The notes under the pieces were generated by a model. It made no database searches and was not told the origin of the DNA. It saw only the letters and a program-made list of their open reading frames with translations. Positions 8,936 to 16,847 of a DNA stretch of 37,086 nucleotides are shown piece after piece. The first letter of the stretch is position 1; the number at the start of each line of letters is the position of its first letter. The translations under genes were made by a program, and so were the position numbers. Origin of the DNA: Candidatus Cloacimonadota bacterium (GTDB lineage Bacteria > Cloacimonadota > Cloacimonadia > Cloacimonadales > TCS61); assembly GCA_021736135.1 (NCBI GenBank), contig JAIPGO010000031.1:1-37086 (forward strand), given 5' to 3'.

Positions 8936-9115
8936 GACGTGGAAGGTCACGGCTTTTAATATGGGACTTATAGGACTTATGTGACTTATATTGAAGAACT
9001 GAGCCAGGGTTCGGGGTTCCGTCGCAGCTTCTCAGTTTCTTATTTCCGGGATTCGGCGTTCCCACTAATCACGGATTTCGCTTCTTCTCACTATTCACCG
9101 ATCACCTTATTTCCG
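8918..9115. repeat. Cluster of heptamer and 9-mer repeats between convergent genes
   Basis: It begins with three GTGAGAC units (8918-8941), which overlap the end of the acetyltransferase gene. Next come TATGGGACT, TATAGGACT, TATGTGACT (8960-8986), related to the 168-194 array. After that comes low-complexity GGTTCGGGGTTCC-like sequence, ending in TTCTCACTATTCACCGATCACC (to about 9107), which resembles 4411-4430. No gene is seen in 8936-9184. Confidence 0.7.
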
Positions 9116-9184
9116 GGTATTTGGATTAATTTATATTATTTCAGACTTTCTATCAGAAGCTATTATACTACCCCGGAAAAAACA

Positions 9185-9640
9185 TCAATCTTTGAAGATG
9201 AAGAGCGCTCCAGTGTTTTTACCGTTATTGATCTCGGTGAAAAAAGTTTCATCCATTTCGAGTTCAAAGGTTTGGGAATTGGCGTACTGAGCGGTAATTT
9301 CTACTGAATTATCGTCTGATATTTTAATTTTAGCGTAATTATAGATGAAACCGGCATAATTGATCAGTTTGGTTTGGGAAAAGACCACGAATGCTTTGGG
9401 ATTGCCGATGGACATGGGGGCAAAATATTCCCAGACATCCACGGGCATACCGCCGATAGCGTCAGGTGGTGTGATTTCTTCATTATCCGAGATGAGAATG
9501 CAATTTCCATATTCGATGACAATGCTTACTTCTTGGCCGGCTCGAAGCGCTTTCATTAATTTATCAAAATTCTTGATACGACTGGCAGAGAGCAGGATTC
9601 CCAGCATCAGAATCAGAGCAGTTACGAGGATTTTTTTCAT
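9185..9640 (-). CDS. Small exported VirK-like protein
   Basis: A 151-residue protein with a signal peptide (MKKILVTALILMLGILLSAS) and AAGGAGAATTAA before the ATG. The mature part reads NFDKLMKALRAGQEVSIVIEYGNCIL, then a GGMPVDVWEYF segment, then AFVVFSQTKL. This follows the layout of the VirK family (a domain beginning with an ALxxGxxVxVVIDYxxC segment). VirK proteins are exported or periplasmic and of poorly defined role. The gene lies 19 nt downstream of the split TPR-kinase gene, so it is probably the last gene of that transcript and may be functionally tied to the kinases. Assignment rests on motif memory, not a search. Confidence 0.6.
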   Translation of the reverse strand: MKKILVTALILMLGILLSASRIKNFDKLMKALRAGQEVSIVIEYGNCILISDNEEITPPDAIGGMPVDVWEYFAPMSIGNPKAFVVFSQTKLINYAGFIYNYAKIKISDDNSVEITAQYANSQTFELEMDETFFTEINNGKNTGALFIFKD

Positions 9641-9659
9641 TTAATTCTCCTTCAAGCAG

Positions 9660-10385
9660 TTATTCGCAATTTAGTTCAATGAGAAATTCCACGCCATTTC
9701 CGGTATTTCTGGCGCTTAATTTCCCGTGGAAATGTTCTTCAACAATTCTTTTAGATATGAATAAACCCAGACCAGTACCGTTAGAAGAGCTTTTAGTAGT
9801 GAAATAGGGGTCGAAAATATTTTCCATTAAATTATCGGAAATGCCGCCGGCAGTGTCATTAATATAGATTTGGCAGGTATCATCCAAACGGGAATGAGTT
9901 ATCTTCACCTGCCGTTCAGATGGGGGAATATCCCGTTCCAGAAAAGCGTCACGGGCATTATTTAAGATATTGAGAAGAACCTGGGCAAGTTCGTTAGACC
10001 GTCCATTTATGGCGCAATTAGAATCAATATTGAGCGTTAGATCAATATCGTTTCTTTTAAAGCTCAGGTCAACAAAACGGAGAGTCTGGCGAATGATATC
10101 AGAGATTTGAAAAAGAGATTTCTCCTGTTGAGGGACAAAGAAATTGCGAAAATCGTTAATAGTTTCTGACATATATTTGATTTGCTGCATAACGGTTTCA
10201 GTACAGTTTTTTAAACTGTCATCAGTAAGTTCACCATAATTATATGAATCTTCCAGGTTTTGCACAATCACCCCGATGGCATTAAGCGGTTGTTTCCATT
10301 GATGAGCGATGAATCCAATCATTTCACCCATAGCAGCCTGCCGTGACTGGGCAGAGATGAGGATATCCTTTTTTCTCAGCTCCAT
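9660..10385 (-). CDS. Histidine-kinase half of a frameshifted TPR-histidine kinase
   Basis: 241 residues holding a complete transmitter module: the H-box GFIAHQWKQPLN (His near residue 27), N-box NELAQVLLNILNNARDAF, G1 box DTAGGI and G2 box GTGLGLFISKRIVEEHFHGK. It autophosphorylates on His and passes phosphate to a response regulator, but no receiver domain or regulator gene is in the window. It is collinear with the C-terminal third of the intact paralogue at 11991-14147, and the reading frame continues upstream without a stop to the A8 run at 10432-10425. The ATG at 10385 is probably internal (MELRKKD equals AELRKKD in the paralogue), so the true protein would start at 11922. Confidence 0.8.
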   Translation of the reverse strand: MELRKKDILISAQSRQAAMGEMIGFIAHQWKQPLNAIGVIVQNLEDSYNYGELTDDSLKNCTETVMQQIKYMSETINDFRNFFVPQQEKSLFQISDIIRQTLRFVDLSFKRNDIDLTLNIDSNCAINGRSNELAQVLLNILNNARDAFLERDIPPSERQVKITHSRLDDTCQIYINDTAGGISDNLMENIFDPYFTTKSSSNGTGLGLFISKRIVEEHFHGKLSARNTGNGVEFLIELNCE

Positions 10386-10413
10386 AATACTATCCTGAAC
10401 TCTGGCTTCGAGA

Positions 10414-11922
10414 TTATCTTTGAGTTTTTTTTAATTCCTCACAGGCAGCAACGAGTTCAACATTTTTCAGGCGGAATATTTCCGCTTCCTTTTGTTTTTT
10501 TTCCACATCATATTTTGTCTGCAATTCCGCAAACCTGTTTAAACTTTTTTCGTTGAATATCTCTTCTTTTAAGGTGGAATAATTCTGTTGGTAGTGGAAG
10601 GCATTTTGAAAATCCTGCCGGGATTCAGCCAGAGTTGCCAGGGTGAGGTAAATTTCAGCAGCACCATCTTTATCCTTAATTTCGAGAGCGAGAGCGAGTC
10701 CCTTTTCGAGAGAAGATTGCGCTTCCTGGAAGTTTTTCAATTCGAAATGGATTTTTCCCAGAATGGCAAGAGAATTCAAGATGCCGGATTTATTGCCAAT
10801 ATCTTCATTGATCTGCAGAGCCTGAGTAGCATGATCAAGGGCATTATTATATTCCTGTAATCCGCTGTAAATTTCGGCAATACTGGTGAGAGAACTTGCC
10901 ATACTGCTGCGCTCGCCGAGATTTGTTTTTAATGCCAGGGCTTTTCTAAGATATTCTAATGCCAGATCCGGCTGGTTCATATACTGGTGAACGATTCCAA
11001 TATTATTCAAGGAATATGCAATTCCCAGTTTATAATCAAGTTTCTGACGGATCTGCAAAGCCTGCTGGTGATATGACATTGCTTCCGGGTATTTTTTTAA
11101 CATAGTATATAGACTGCCAATATTATTTAGAGTATCAGACTTAGCTCTTTCATCATCAACCTGCTCATATTTTTCTAAGGATTGCAGGTAATAATGAAGA
11201 GCATCATCATGATGCCCCCAGCGGCTATAAACGTTCCCGATGTTATTAAAAGTATGAGCAACGCCTTTATCGAGTTTCAGGTCTTCATAAATTTCCATAG
11301 CTTTCCGGGTATGAGTAAGTGCCTGACCGAAATTACCCTGATTTTCATGCATAATACCCAGATTGTTACTGATATTGGCAAGGGAGTGTTTATCACCGGT
11401 TTGGCTGTAGATTTCAACCGCCTGCAGAAGATGATCCTGAGCAATCTGAAACTCGCAGAGATGCAGATAATTATAGCCCACGCGTTCCAGACCTTTGGCG
11501 TAAAATGTCTTATCTCCTGTTTCTTTACAGACCTGAAGCAGTTCTTGATGATAAGTGAGAGCTGTGGCATGATCTTCCATATTCATATATATCTGACCAA
11601 TAGATGCCAGGGAATAGAGCACTGCCATTGTATCCTTCAGTGACTTTTTTAGAGCCAGAGAAGTAAGCAGGTAAGGTAGAGCTTTCTCCTGCTGCTGCTG
11701 GCTTTGAAGCACCGCAGCCAGATTATCAAGGGCAGCAATTTTTAAAACATTATCAGCAAGTTCGCCGGAAATTGCATAGGCGTTTTCAGCATATGACTGG
11801 CTTTTATCAGGAAACTCTGCAAGACAAAGCCTGGAAAGTTCCAGAGTAAGTTCCAGCCTGGCAGCCTTTTCATCAGCGTTTATAAGAGCCAGCTTATTTT
11901 CCAGAGTAATAATTTTATCCAT
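10414..11922 (-). CDS. TPR sensor half of a frameshifted TPR-histidine kinase
   Basis: A 502-residue protein made mainly of about ten tetratricopeptide repeats (for example ALTYHQELLQVCKETGDK, ALHYYLQSLEKYEQ, AMSYHQQALQIRQKLDYK), then a short coiled coil. There is no signal peptide or membrane segment, so it is a cytoplasmic sensor. It starts at ATG 11922 after GAGGGATT. The frame ends at EELKKTQR-stop right after eight A in the message (10432-10425). Dropping one A gives EELKKLKDNLEARVQDSIMELRKKD, which runs straight into the kinase half at 9660-10385 and matches the uninterrupted paralogue. So this is one gene split by a one-base shift: a pseudogene, a slippage-expressed gene or an assembly error. 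Confidence 0.8.
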   Translation of the reverse strand: MDKIITLENKLALINADEKAARLELTLELSRLCLAEFPDKSQSYAENAYAISGELADNVLKIAALDNLAAVLQSQQQQEKALPYLLTSLALKKSLKDTMAVLYSLASIGQIYMNMEDHATALTYHQELLQVCKETGDKTFYAKGLERVGYNYLHLCEFQIAQDHLLQAVEIYSQTGDKHSLANISNNLGIMHENQGNFGQALTHTRKAMEIYEDLKLDKGVAHTFNNIGNVYSRWGHHDDALHYYLQSLEKYEQVDDERAKSDTLNNIGSLYTMLKKYPEAMSYHQQALQIRQKLDYKLGIAYSLNNIGIVHQYMNQPDLALEYLRKALALKTNLGERSSMASSLTSIAEIYSGLQEYNNALDHATQALQINEDIGNKSGILNSLAILGKIHFELKNFQEAQSSLEKGLALALEIKDKDGAAEIYLTLATLAESRQDFQNAFHYQQNYSTLKEEIFNEKSLNRFAELQTKYDVEKKQKEAEIFRLKNVELVAACEELKKTQR

Positions 11923-11990
11923 AATCCCTCGTAAACATTCTGGAAAAAGGGTGATTATTTTGCAACATTTTTGACAGAAATTATAAAAAT

Positions 11991-14147
11991 TTATATTTCA
12001 AGTCGGAATTTAGCACCTCGCGTAGTATTGCTAACAGTAATTTTACCATTCATTCTTTCTTCAATGATTGTTTTGCACATGAAAAGCCCCAGCCCGGTGC
12101 CGTTTTCACTGCTTTTCGTCGAGAAATAGGATTCGAAAATGCGAGGTAATATTTCAGCGGGGATACCACCGGCATTATCTTTGAACGTAATAACGGATTT
12201 ACCATTTTCCTTGAATAATCTGATTGTAACCTCTTTATCCTGCTGGTCTGGCACTTCAGCGAAGGCTTCCCGGGAATTATTCAGCAGATTAAGAATGACC
12301 TGAGAAAACTCGTTGGGCAGGCCTTCTCCGCTACAATCCTCTGCCAGTTCAAGGTTTATCCGAATGTTGTTATTTATGAAACTACGTTCCACGAACCTGA
12401 TTGTTTGAGGGATAACTTCATTCAGGCTGAAGAAAGTTTTCTCACTTAAAGGTTTGAAGAAATTCCTGAAATCATTAATTGTCTGTGACATAAGAGTTAT
12501 CTGATTGCAGATATCAGTAACATTCCGATGCAGAGATTCTTCGTTAAGTTCATTATATTTAAAGGCATCTTCCAGATTTTGAGCGATGATGTTGATGATG
12601 TTTAAAGGCTGTCGCCATTGATGCGCAATGAAACCGATCATTTGCCCCATTGTTGCCTGTCGTGACTGGGCGATCATCAGGGAATCCTTTTTGCGCAATT
12701 CTGCAATGCCGGTTTCTACTCTTTGTTCCAGATTTTCGTTTAAGAGTTTCAGCTTTTCAAGTGCGTCAGCTAATTCTTCATTTTTCTGGCGGAAAATTTC
12801 TGTTTCCTTTTCCATCTGTTCGATTTCGAATTTTATTTTCAGTTCAGCGATTTTGCTGATACTGTTCTCATTAAAAATTTCCACCTCTACAGAATGATAC
12901 TTTTCGCAGTAGGTGAGGGCCTGTTTATAGTTATGGCATTGTAATTCAAGCTGATAGAGATCATTATAATTATTCTTGATCATCTCTTTATTACCTATCT
13001 CCAGCACCAGTGGAAGGCTTTTTTTAAAATACTTTCTGGCACTTCTGAAATCGTATTTTAACTGAAAATACTCTCCCTTCAGCATATAGGTTGTAGCAAT
13101 ACCATCCTTATTTCCCAGATCCATATAATTCTGTAATGATTTCCGAATGTATTCGAGAGCTTTATCCGGTTCATTTGTTTGTATATAAATACTGGCTATA
13201 TTGCTCATCGAGTTAGCAGCGCCCTTCAAGTCATTGATCTCTGTTTTCAGCGTCGTTGATTCCAGGAAATATTGCAACGCCAGTTCTAAATCATTCTCAT
13301 GCTTATAAATTAATCCGATATTGTTCAGGGAATGGGCAATGCCCATTTTGTCAGCTATTTCTGTTCTGATTGCCAGTGCTTTCAGATGATATCTTTTGGC
13401 ATCATCCTGACTGTTTAATGACTCATATAGAAGTGCAATATTGTTCAATATCTTTGCTTCAGCTTCTTTATCAGAAAAAACAGGTGACATTGCCAGAGCC
13501 TGGAGAAAGTATTCCAGAGCTTTCTGATAATCACAAAGATCTGCATAAATATTTCCAATATTATTTGTTGCCTGAAATATCTCATTACGGTAACAGGAAT
13601 CAGTAGAAGACTTTACATCTTTTGCTCCTGTCAGCTCTATTAATTTCAAAAAGCTCTCCAGAGAATTTTTGTTTTCACATAATGCCCAATATACATTCCC
13701 TAAAAGATTTAACGCATTGATTTCAGAATCCTGATCCCGGAGTTCCTGCGCCAGAAGATGGTATTTCTGAAAATATTCCAGTGACATTTTATAATTTTTC
13801 AGATTCCAGTAATCTATGCCCAGAGACTTATAAACAGTTAATACTGAATTATCTTCCTGGAGTGAATGGCAGATTTTCAAAAGCTGTAGATGGGATTTTA
13901 TGGCGTCTTCATATAATTTCTGTTTCTGCTGTAGAATTCCCAGTCTGGTTAAAGCCTGCTTTTGCAGCTCCAGGCTGGCTAATAACCGAGCGGTTTCCAG
14001 TGCCTGCTGTGCAAATTCAGCAGCTTTGGAAAGATCAGTCTTTTCCCAGTGAAGCGATTGCTCAAGTTGTTCCGCAAATAACTTTTCTGGCTGGTCTATG
14101 AAAGTGACCTTTTCCATTATGATAGATTTAATATCTTTCTTTTTCAT
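11991..14147 (-). CDS. Cytoplasmic TPR-histidine kinase
   Basis: A 718-residue protein with about ten tetratricopeptide repeats (residues about 25-430; e.g. ALEYFLQALAMSPVFSDKEA, AKRYHLKALAIRTEIADK), a coiled coil (about 435-490, ending ELRKKD), then a transmitter: H-box GFIAHQWRQPLN (about 505-516), N-box NEFSQVILNLLNNSREAF, G1 DNAGGIP, G2 GTGLGLFMCKTIIEERMNGK. It has no membrane segment and no receiver domain, so it likely senses a cytoplasmic partner through the TPR array and signals to an unlinked regulator. GGAG lies ten bases before the ATG at 14147; a second ATG at 14117 is possible. The split paralogue follows 68 nt downstream, indicating tandem duplication. Confidence 0.9.
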   Translation of the reverse strand: MKKKDIKSIIMEKVTFIDQPEKLFAEQLEQSLHWEKTDLSKAAEFAQQALETARLLASLELQKQALTRLGILQQKQKLYEDAIKSHLQLLKICHSLQEDNSVLTVYKSLGIDYWNLKNYKMSLEYFQKYHLLAQELRDQDSEINALNLLGNVYWALCENKNSLESFLKLIELTGAKDVKSSTDSCYRNEIFQATNNIGNIYADLCDYQKALEYFLQALAMSPVFSDKEAEAKILNNIALLYESLNSQDDAKRYHLKALAIRTEIADKMGIAHSLNNIGLIYKHENDLELALQYFLESTTLKTEINDLKGAANSMSNIASIYIQTNEPDKALEYIRKSLQNYMDLGNKDGIATTYMLKGEYFQLKYDFRSARKYFKKSLPLVLEIGNKEMIKNNYNDLYQLELQCHNYKQALTYCEKYHSVEVEIFNENSISKIAELKIKFEIEQMEKETEIFRQKNEELADALEKLKLLNENLEQRVETGIAELRKKDSLMIAQSRQATMGQMIGFIAHQWRQPLNIINIIAQNLEDAFKYNELNEESLHRNVTDICNQITLMSQTINDFRNFFKPLSEKTFFSLNEVIPQTIRFVERSFINNNIRINLELAEDCSGEGLPNEFSQVILNLLNNSREAFAEVPDQQDKEVTIRLFKENGKSVITFKDNAGGIPAEILPRIFESYFSTKSSENGTGLGLFMCKTIIEERMNGKITVSNTTRGAKFRLEI

Positions 14148-14315
14148 CCTTTTTTAACTCCAATAGCCTGGAAGAAAATTACATTAAGACAATTTAGAAA
14201 ACATTTATTTCAGGGCAATATATTTATTAAAAAATCATCTTTTAGCAGACGTTTTTCTTGATATTATTCAGTTTATTTTTTGATATGAATACAAAATTCA
14301 CTTTTAGGAGTAAAG

Positions 14316-14815
14316 ATGAGCTGAGTATATATTAAAAACTGCAGAACGGCAGGAGCAGATCATCTATGCCGCTCTGCAGATATTGTCATAGCAGGGAATG
14401 AAGGAATTGACGCTGCAGAAGATAGCTCAGCCGATGGGGATAGCGACTTCTGCTTTTTATCTTCATTTCTGTAACAAAGAGCTTATTGTTGAAAGGCATA
14501 TCGAATTTCTGAGCTGTGAATTAGTAGTCAGCTGGTTTTTTTACTTCTGAGATACTGGCATATTATCCTGTTTATAAAAAACAGACTGCTCAAAATATGA
14601 AACAATTGCAGGATGCTGTCTGCCAGCTATTTTCTGAAGCCAGGTCAGATAAACAAATTCGCAGCGAACTTGATCCTGAAAATCTTTCCGAACTATTTAT
14701 GGGTATCCATCTGCAGTCTGTGGTCAGTTACCAGTCAGCAGGTGGAGGTTTTGAACTGCGCACCAGGATATTACAAAATTGGGAACTATTAAAAAGTCTG
14801 ATCACAATAAAATAA
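14316..14815 (+). pseudogene. Degraded TetR-family regulator
   Basis: The ATG at 14316 follows TTTTAGGAG. The helix-turn-helix region is clear in one frame: RQEQIIYAALQILS, then LTLQKIAQPMGIATSAFYLHF, then NKELIVERHIEFL. Three lesions are visible: a frame change within the first ten codons (ATG AGC TGA as read); an in-frame TAG at 14389-14391 inside the first helix region; and a T7 run at 14536-14542. Dropping one T turns the following TGA (14548) into an open frame (FFTSEILAYYPVYKKQTAQNMKQLQDAV) that continues into the C-terminal ligand domain ending SLITIK at TAA 14813. The gene sits 11 nt before an acetyltransferase that it presumably once regulated. Confidence 0.8.
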
Positions 14816-14826
14816 AGGAGAAAAAC

Positions 14827-15318
14827 ATGGATTATCATTTTCGTGAAATGGCTGCAGCCGATGGAGTTGCCATAATCGGTATTTTGAATTATTATGCTGA
14901 AAATGGTTTTGAGGCATATTTCGAGAAGCGGCTGCCGGATTCCGCTTTCAGTCTGCTGATGCAGCAGCGCGGTAATTTTCCGGCACTCTCAGTTCTGAAT
15001 GAACTGGGAGAGGTTATTGGTTTCGGATGGTTAAAAGCATATAAATCCATCTCGGGTTTTCGATATACGGCAGAGGTCAGTTATTTTCTGGTTCCGGAGG
15101 TGACGGGCAAAGGTATTGGGGCTCAGATCCTGGATTTTCTGGAAAGAGAAGCAGGGAAAATGGGAATAACATCTATCATCGCCAGTGTTTCTTCCTTGAA
15201 TGAGGGAAGTATTGCCTTTCATAAAAAACATGGTTTTGAAGAACGGGGGCGGCTTCTCCGCGTGTTATGCAAAAAAGACAGAATTTTTGATGAGGTGATC
15301 CTGCAAAAACAGATTTGA
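14827..15318 (+). CDS. PAT-type (phosphinothricin acetyltransferase-like) GNAT acetyltransferase
   Basis: A 163-residue protein. The start chosen is ATG 14827 after AAAGGAGAAAAAC; the frame is open 16 codons further upstream, but only across the end of the TetR gene. Family features: an N-terminal REMAAADGVAIIGILNYY segment typical of PAT/L-amino-acid acetyltransferases, VSYFLVPEVTGKGIGAQILDFLE containing the acetyl-CoA loop (about residues 88-110), SVSSLNEGSIAFHKKHGFEERG near the C-terminus. PAT enzymes acetylate small amino-acid-like amines such as phosphinothricin or methionine sulfoximine; the substrate here is unknown. It probably formed an operon with the broken TetR gene. Confidence 0.85.
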   Translation: MDYHFREMAAADGVAIIGILNYYAENGFEAYFEKRLPDSAFSLLMQQRGNFPALSVLNELGEVIGFGWLKAYKSISGFRYTAEVSYFLVPEVTGKGIGAQILDFLEREAGKMGITSIIASVSSLNEGSIAFHKKHGFEERGRLLRVLCKKDRIFDEVILQKQI

Positions 15319-15435
15319 TATTTATTATACCCTGACTCGGATAAACTGAGAACAGAAGAAAAGATTGTTAACCGCGGAAAGCGCTGAGGAAGAAATGAAT
15401 GAAGCTGATGTGTGCGTGAGACATTGCAGATGGTC

Positions 15436-15507
15436 GCAGGTTTCAGCCTGGTGGCTTGTTCTTGAGAAAACTGCGTTTTCTACAAATTAACACGGTTAAT
15501 TTACTCC
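15436..15507 (-). repeat. 72-bp repeat, inverted copy of the core of the 36.3-kb hairpin element
   Basis: The reverse complement of this stretch matches 36386-36458, including GAGTAAATTAAC, a TTAATTTGTAGAAAAC block and a CAAACCACCCAGC-like block. Two small palindromes are conserved: AAATTAAC(N)GTTAATTT-like and AGAAAAC-GCA-GTTTTCT. A degenerate relative of the element's outer arm may lie at 15367-15406. Confidence 0.7.
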
Positions 15508-15909
15508 AAAGGTTTTAGGTTAATATCCTGCTAAAGAATGTAAGAATATTATTGTTACACCTGTACATATTCAGGAAGTTATGAGGAACTTAACAGCATT
15601 TTTGAACTGTTTATCAACTGTGGATGGTAAAAATATCTTAAACTTTTAATATATATTAAGATAAGCTCAATTTTGCTATTAAATCATGTCGCTTTTAGGT
15701 TACGAGTATCACCTTATTGGGTCTCGTATGGGTTTAATCTATGTCATATTCTGTTGACATCAGATCAGCAAACAGGATTATAACGACTGTTCTAATTATT
15801 ACAGTATTGAATCTCAGAAATGCAAAATTGACTACTTTAACTTTGCAGAGATAGATTCGATATTCAATAGTCCGTTGGACTTATCTATTTGTAGAATACA
15901 TTATTCCCC

Positions 15910-15948
15910 CTTCTCTCCAGTGACCGTCTCCGTGTCGGTGGAGAGAAG
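15910..15948. repeat. Perfect 10-bp inverted repeat
   Basis: CTTCTCTCCA (15910-15919) and TGGAGAGAAG (15939-15948) are exact complements around a 19-nt loop. There is no T-tract, so a terminator is unlikely. Possibly part of the repeat family that continues at 15962. Confidence 0.55.
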
Positions 15949-15961
15949 GCGATGGTAAAAG

Positions 15962-16035
15962 TCTATTTCTAAAACTAAATATCCCCTACAGGGAAAAAGA
16001 AATCGCGACAAGAGACAACGTAATAAATGTTTATA
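15962..16035 (+). repeat. Repeat shared with 36829-36895 in direct orientation
   Basis: Both copies read TATTTCTAAAA, then an ATATCC-containing block, then GAAAAAGAAA, then an ACAAC-ATAATA-like tail. The match is imperfect, and was aligned by eye. Confidence 0.5.
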
Positions 16036-16083
16036 AATATTACAACAGACCTGATGTGCAATTGTGAAGAAAACATTCAAGGC

Positions 16084-16412
16084 ACAATATCTTTTATATT
16101 ATAAAATATATCTGGAATTTGGACATTTTAAGTATTCTCTCATAAGCCCATTATTTAGTCACTTCAGTGACTTCTATAAATATATTAATATATTACTAGT
16201 TATTTAAACTGTATTTTATTGTGGATTCTGAGAACTGACTGAAGTCACTTTCTGTCAATAAAAATCATATAAGCCTCCATCTGAAGATGATGGCTAATGA
16301 GAGAGCTATCACTATATATTGCAATAAATTAGTGTCGTTGAATACCATCTTATGTTCATCAGAACATCTAATATGTCCAAACTCCAGTTATATTATTAAA
16401 TATATGTCATTG
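16084..16412. repeat. Decayed inverted duplication of about 330 bp
   Basis: Three blocks on the left pair in collinear order with three on the right: 16084-16126 with 16372-16412 (ATGTCCAAA, TCCAG, TATATT); 16136-16151 with 16289-16304 (ATGGCTAATGAGAGAG); and the AGTCACTTCAGTGACT palindrome at 16157-16172 with ACTGACTGAAGTCACT ending at 16249. The right half carries about 60-70 extra bases. No coding potential is seen. Confidence 0.55.
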
Positions 16413-16437
16413 AAAATGAGTACATGATATAAGGCAG

Positions 16438-16553
16438 TTTCCCATTTAAACCTGTAGTGTAAAGAATATATCTGGCATTCCTCCCGAAATTATCTATAAT
16501 AATCATTATAACATATTATCTGGTTATGATATAGTAATGGATTTAAATGGGAA
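16438..16553. repeat. Inverted repeat with 16-bp arms
   Basis: TTTCCCATTTAAACCT (16438-16453) pairs with TGGATTTAAATGGGAA (16538-16553) with one or two mismatches, enclosing 84 bp. Function unknown. Confidence 0.55.
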
Positions 16554-16587
16554 TCGATATTTTCAATTTAGAGAACAGATATCTCAG

Positions 16588-16707
16588 CTAAGTCAGACGT
16601 TCACCAGTGCGCAGCATGGGGAATGAATGACGACCTCAATCTCAAAAAAATCTGCTATAACAAGCGTGTTCATTCCCCAAGTTGCGCTCTGGTTAACGTC
16701 CACTTAA
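16588..16707. repeat. Long-armed hairpin element, short form
   Basis: The left arm (16589-16634: TAAGTCAGACGTTCACCAG, GCGCAGCATGGGGAATGA, CGAC) pairs with the right arm (16664-16706) over about 43 bp at roughly 85 percent identity, with a loop of about 29 nt. The left arm is almost identical to 36331-36376. This looks like a miniature inverted-repeat element; no clear target-site duplication was found. Confidence 0.75.
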
Positions 16708-16786
16708 CCGGAATACACTTTTTTGAATTTAAAAAGATAATGAAATTCAGAAAAAAAAGGGGGATGCCAGGTTAAGAATATTTCCA

Positions 16787-16815
16787 TTGACAGCTTGAGT
16801 GATGAAATAAAGTTG
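16787..16815 (+). promoter_or_regulatory. Weak candidate promoter for lepA
   Basis: TTGACA at 16787-16792 lies 55 nt before the start, followed 14-16 nt later by an AT-rich GAAATAAAG that is a poor -10 match. TTAGGAGA before the TTG start (16848) is a convincing ribosome binding site. Confidence 0.3.
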
Positions 16816-16847
16816 AAAGGTTCAGAAAAGTATTAGGAGATAGTAAC

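Larger units (their letters stand above)
15319..16847. other. Gene-free region rich in decayed inverted repeats
   Basis: About 1.5 kb without a convincing open frame or RNA gene. It is AT-rich and carries many short palindromes and several longer inverted or shared repeats, listed separately at 15436, 15910, 15962, 16084, 16438 and 16589. Two of these families recur in the other large gene-free stretch at 36.3-37.1 kb. The last 60 bases probably hold the lepA promoter and ribosome binding site. Confidence 0.7.

Noticed and set aside
9003-9070. G/C-rich GGTTCGGGGTTCC stretch as a terminator for the convergent genes
   Set aside because: No stable stem followed by a T-tract is apparent; it looks like low-complexity repeat DNA.
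4504-14815. Possible reassignment of TAG to a sense codon, given in-frame TAG in two genes
   Set aside because: TAG is the natural stop of intact genes here (22861-22863 and 25187-25189, each right after a complete sorting domain). The TetR gene also carries frameshifts, so decay or error explains it better.
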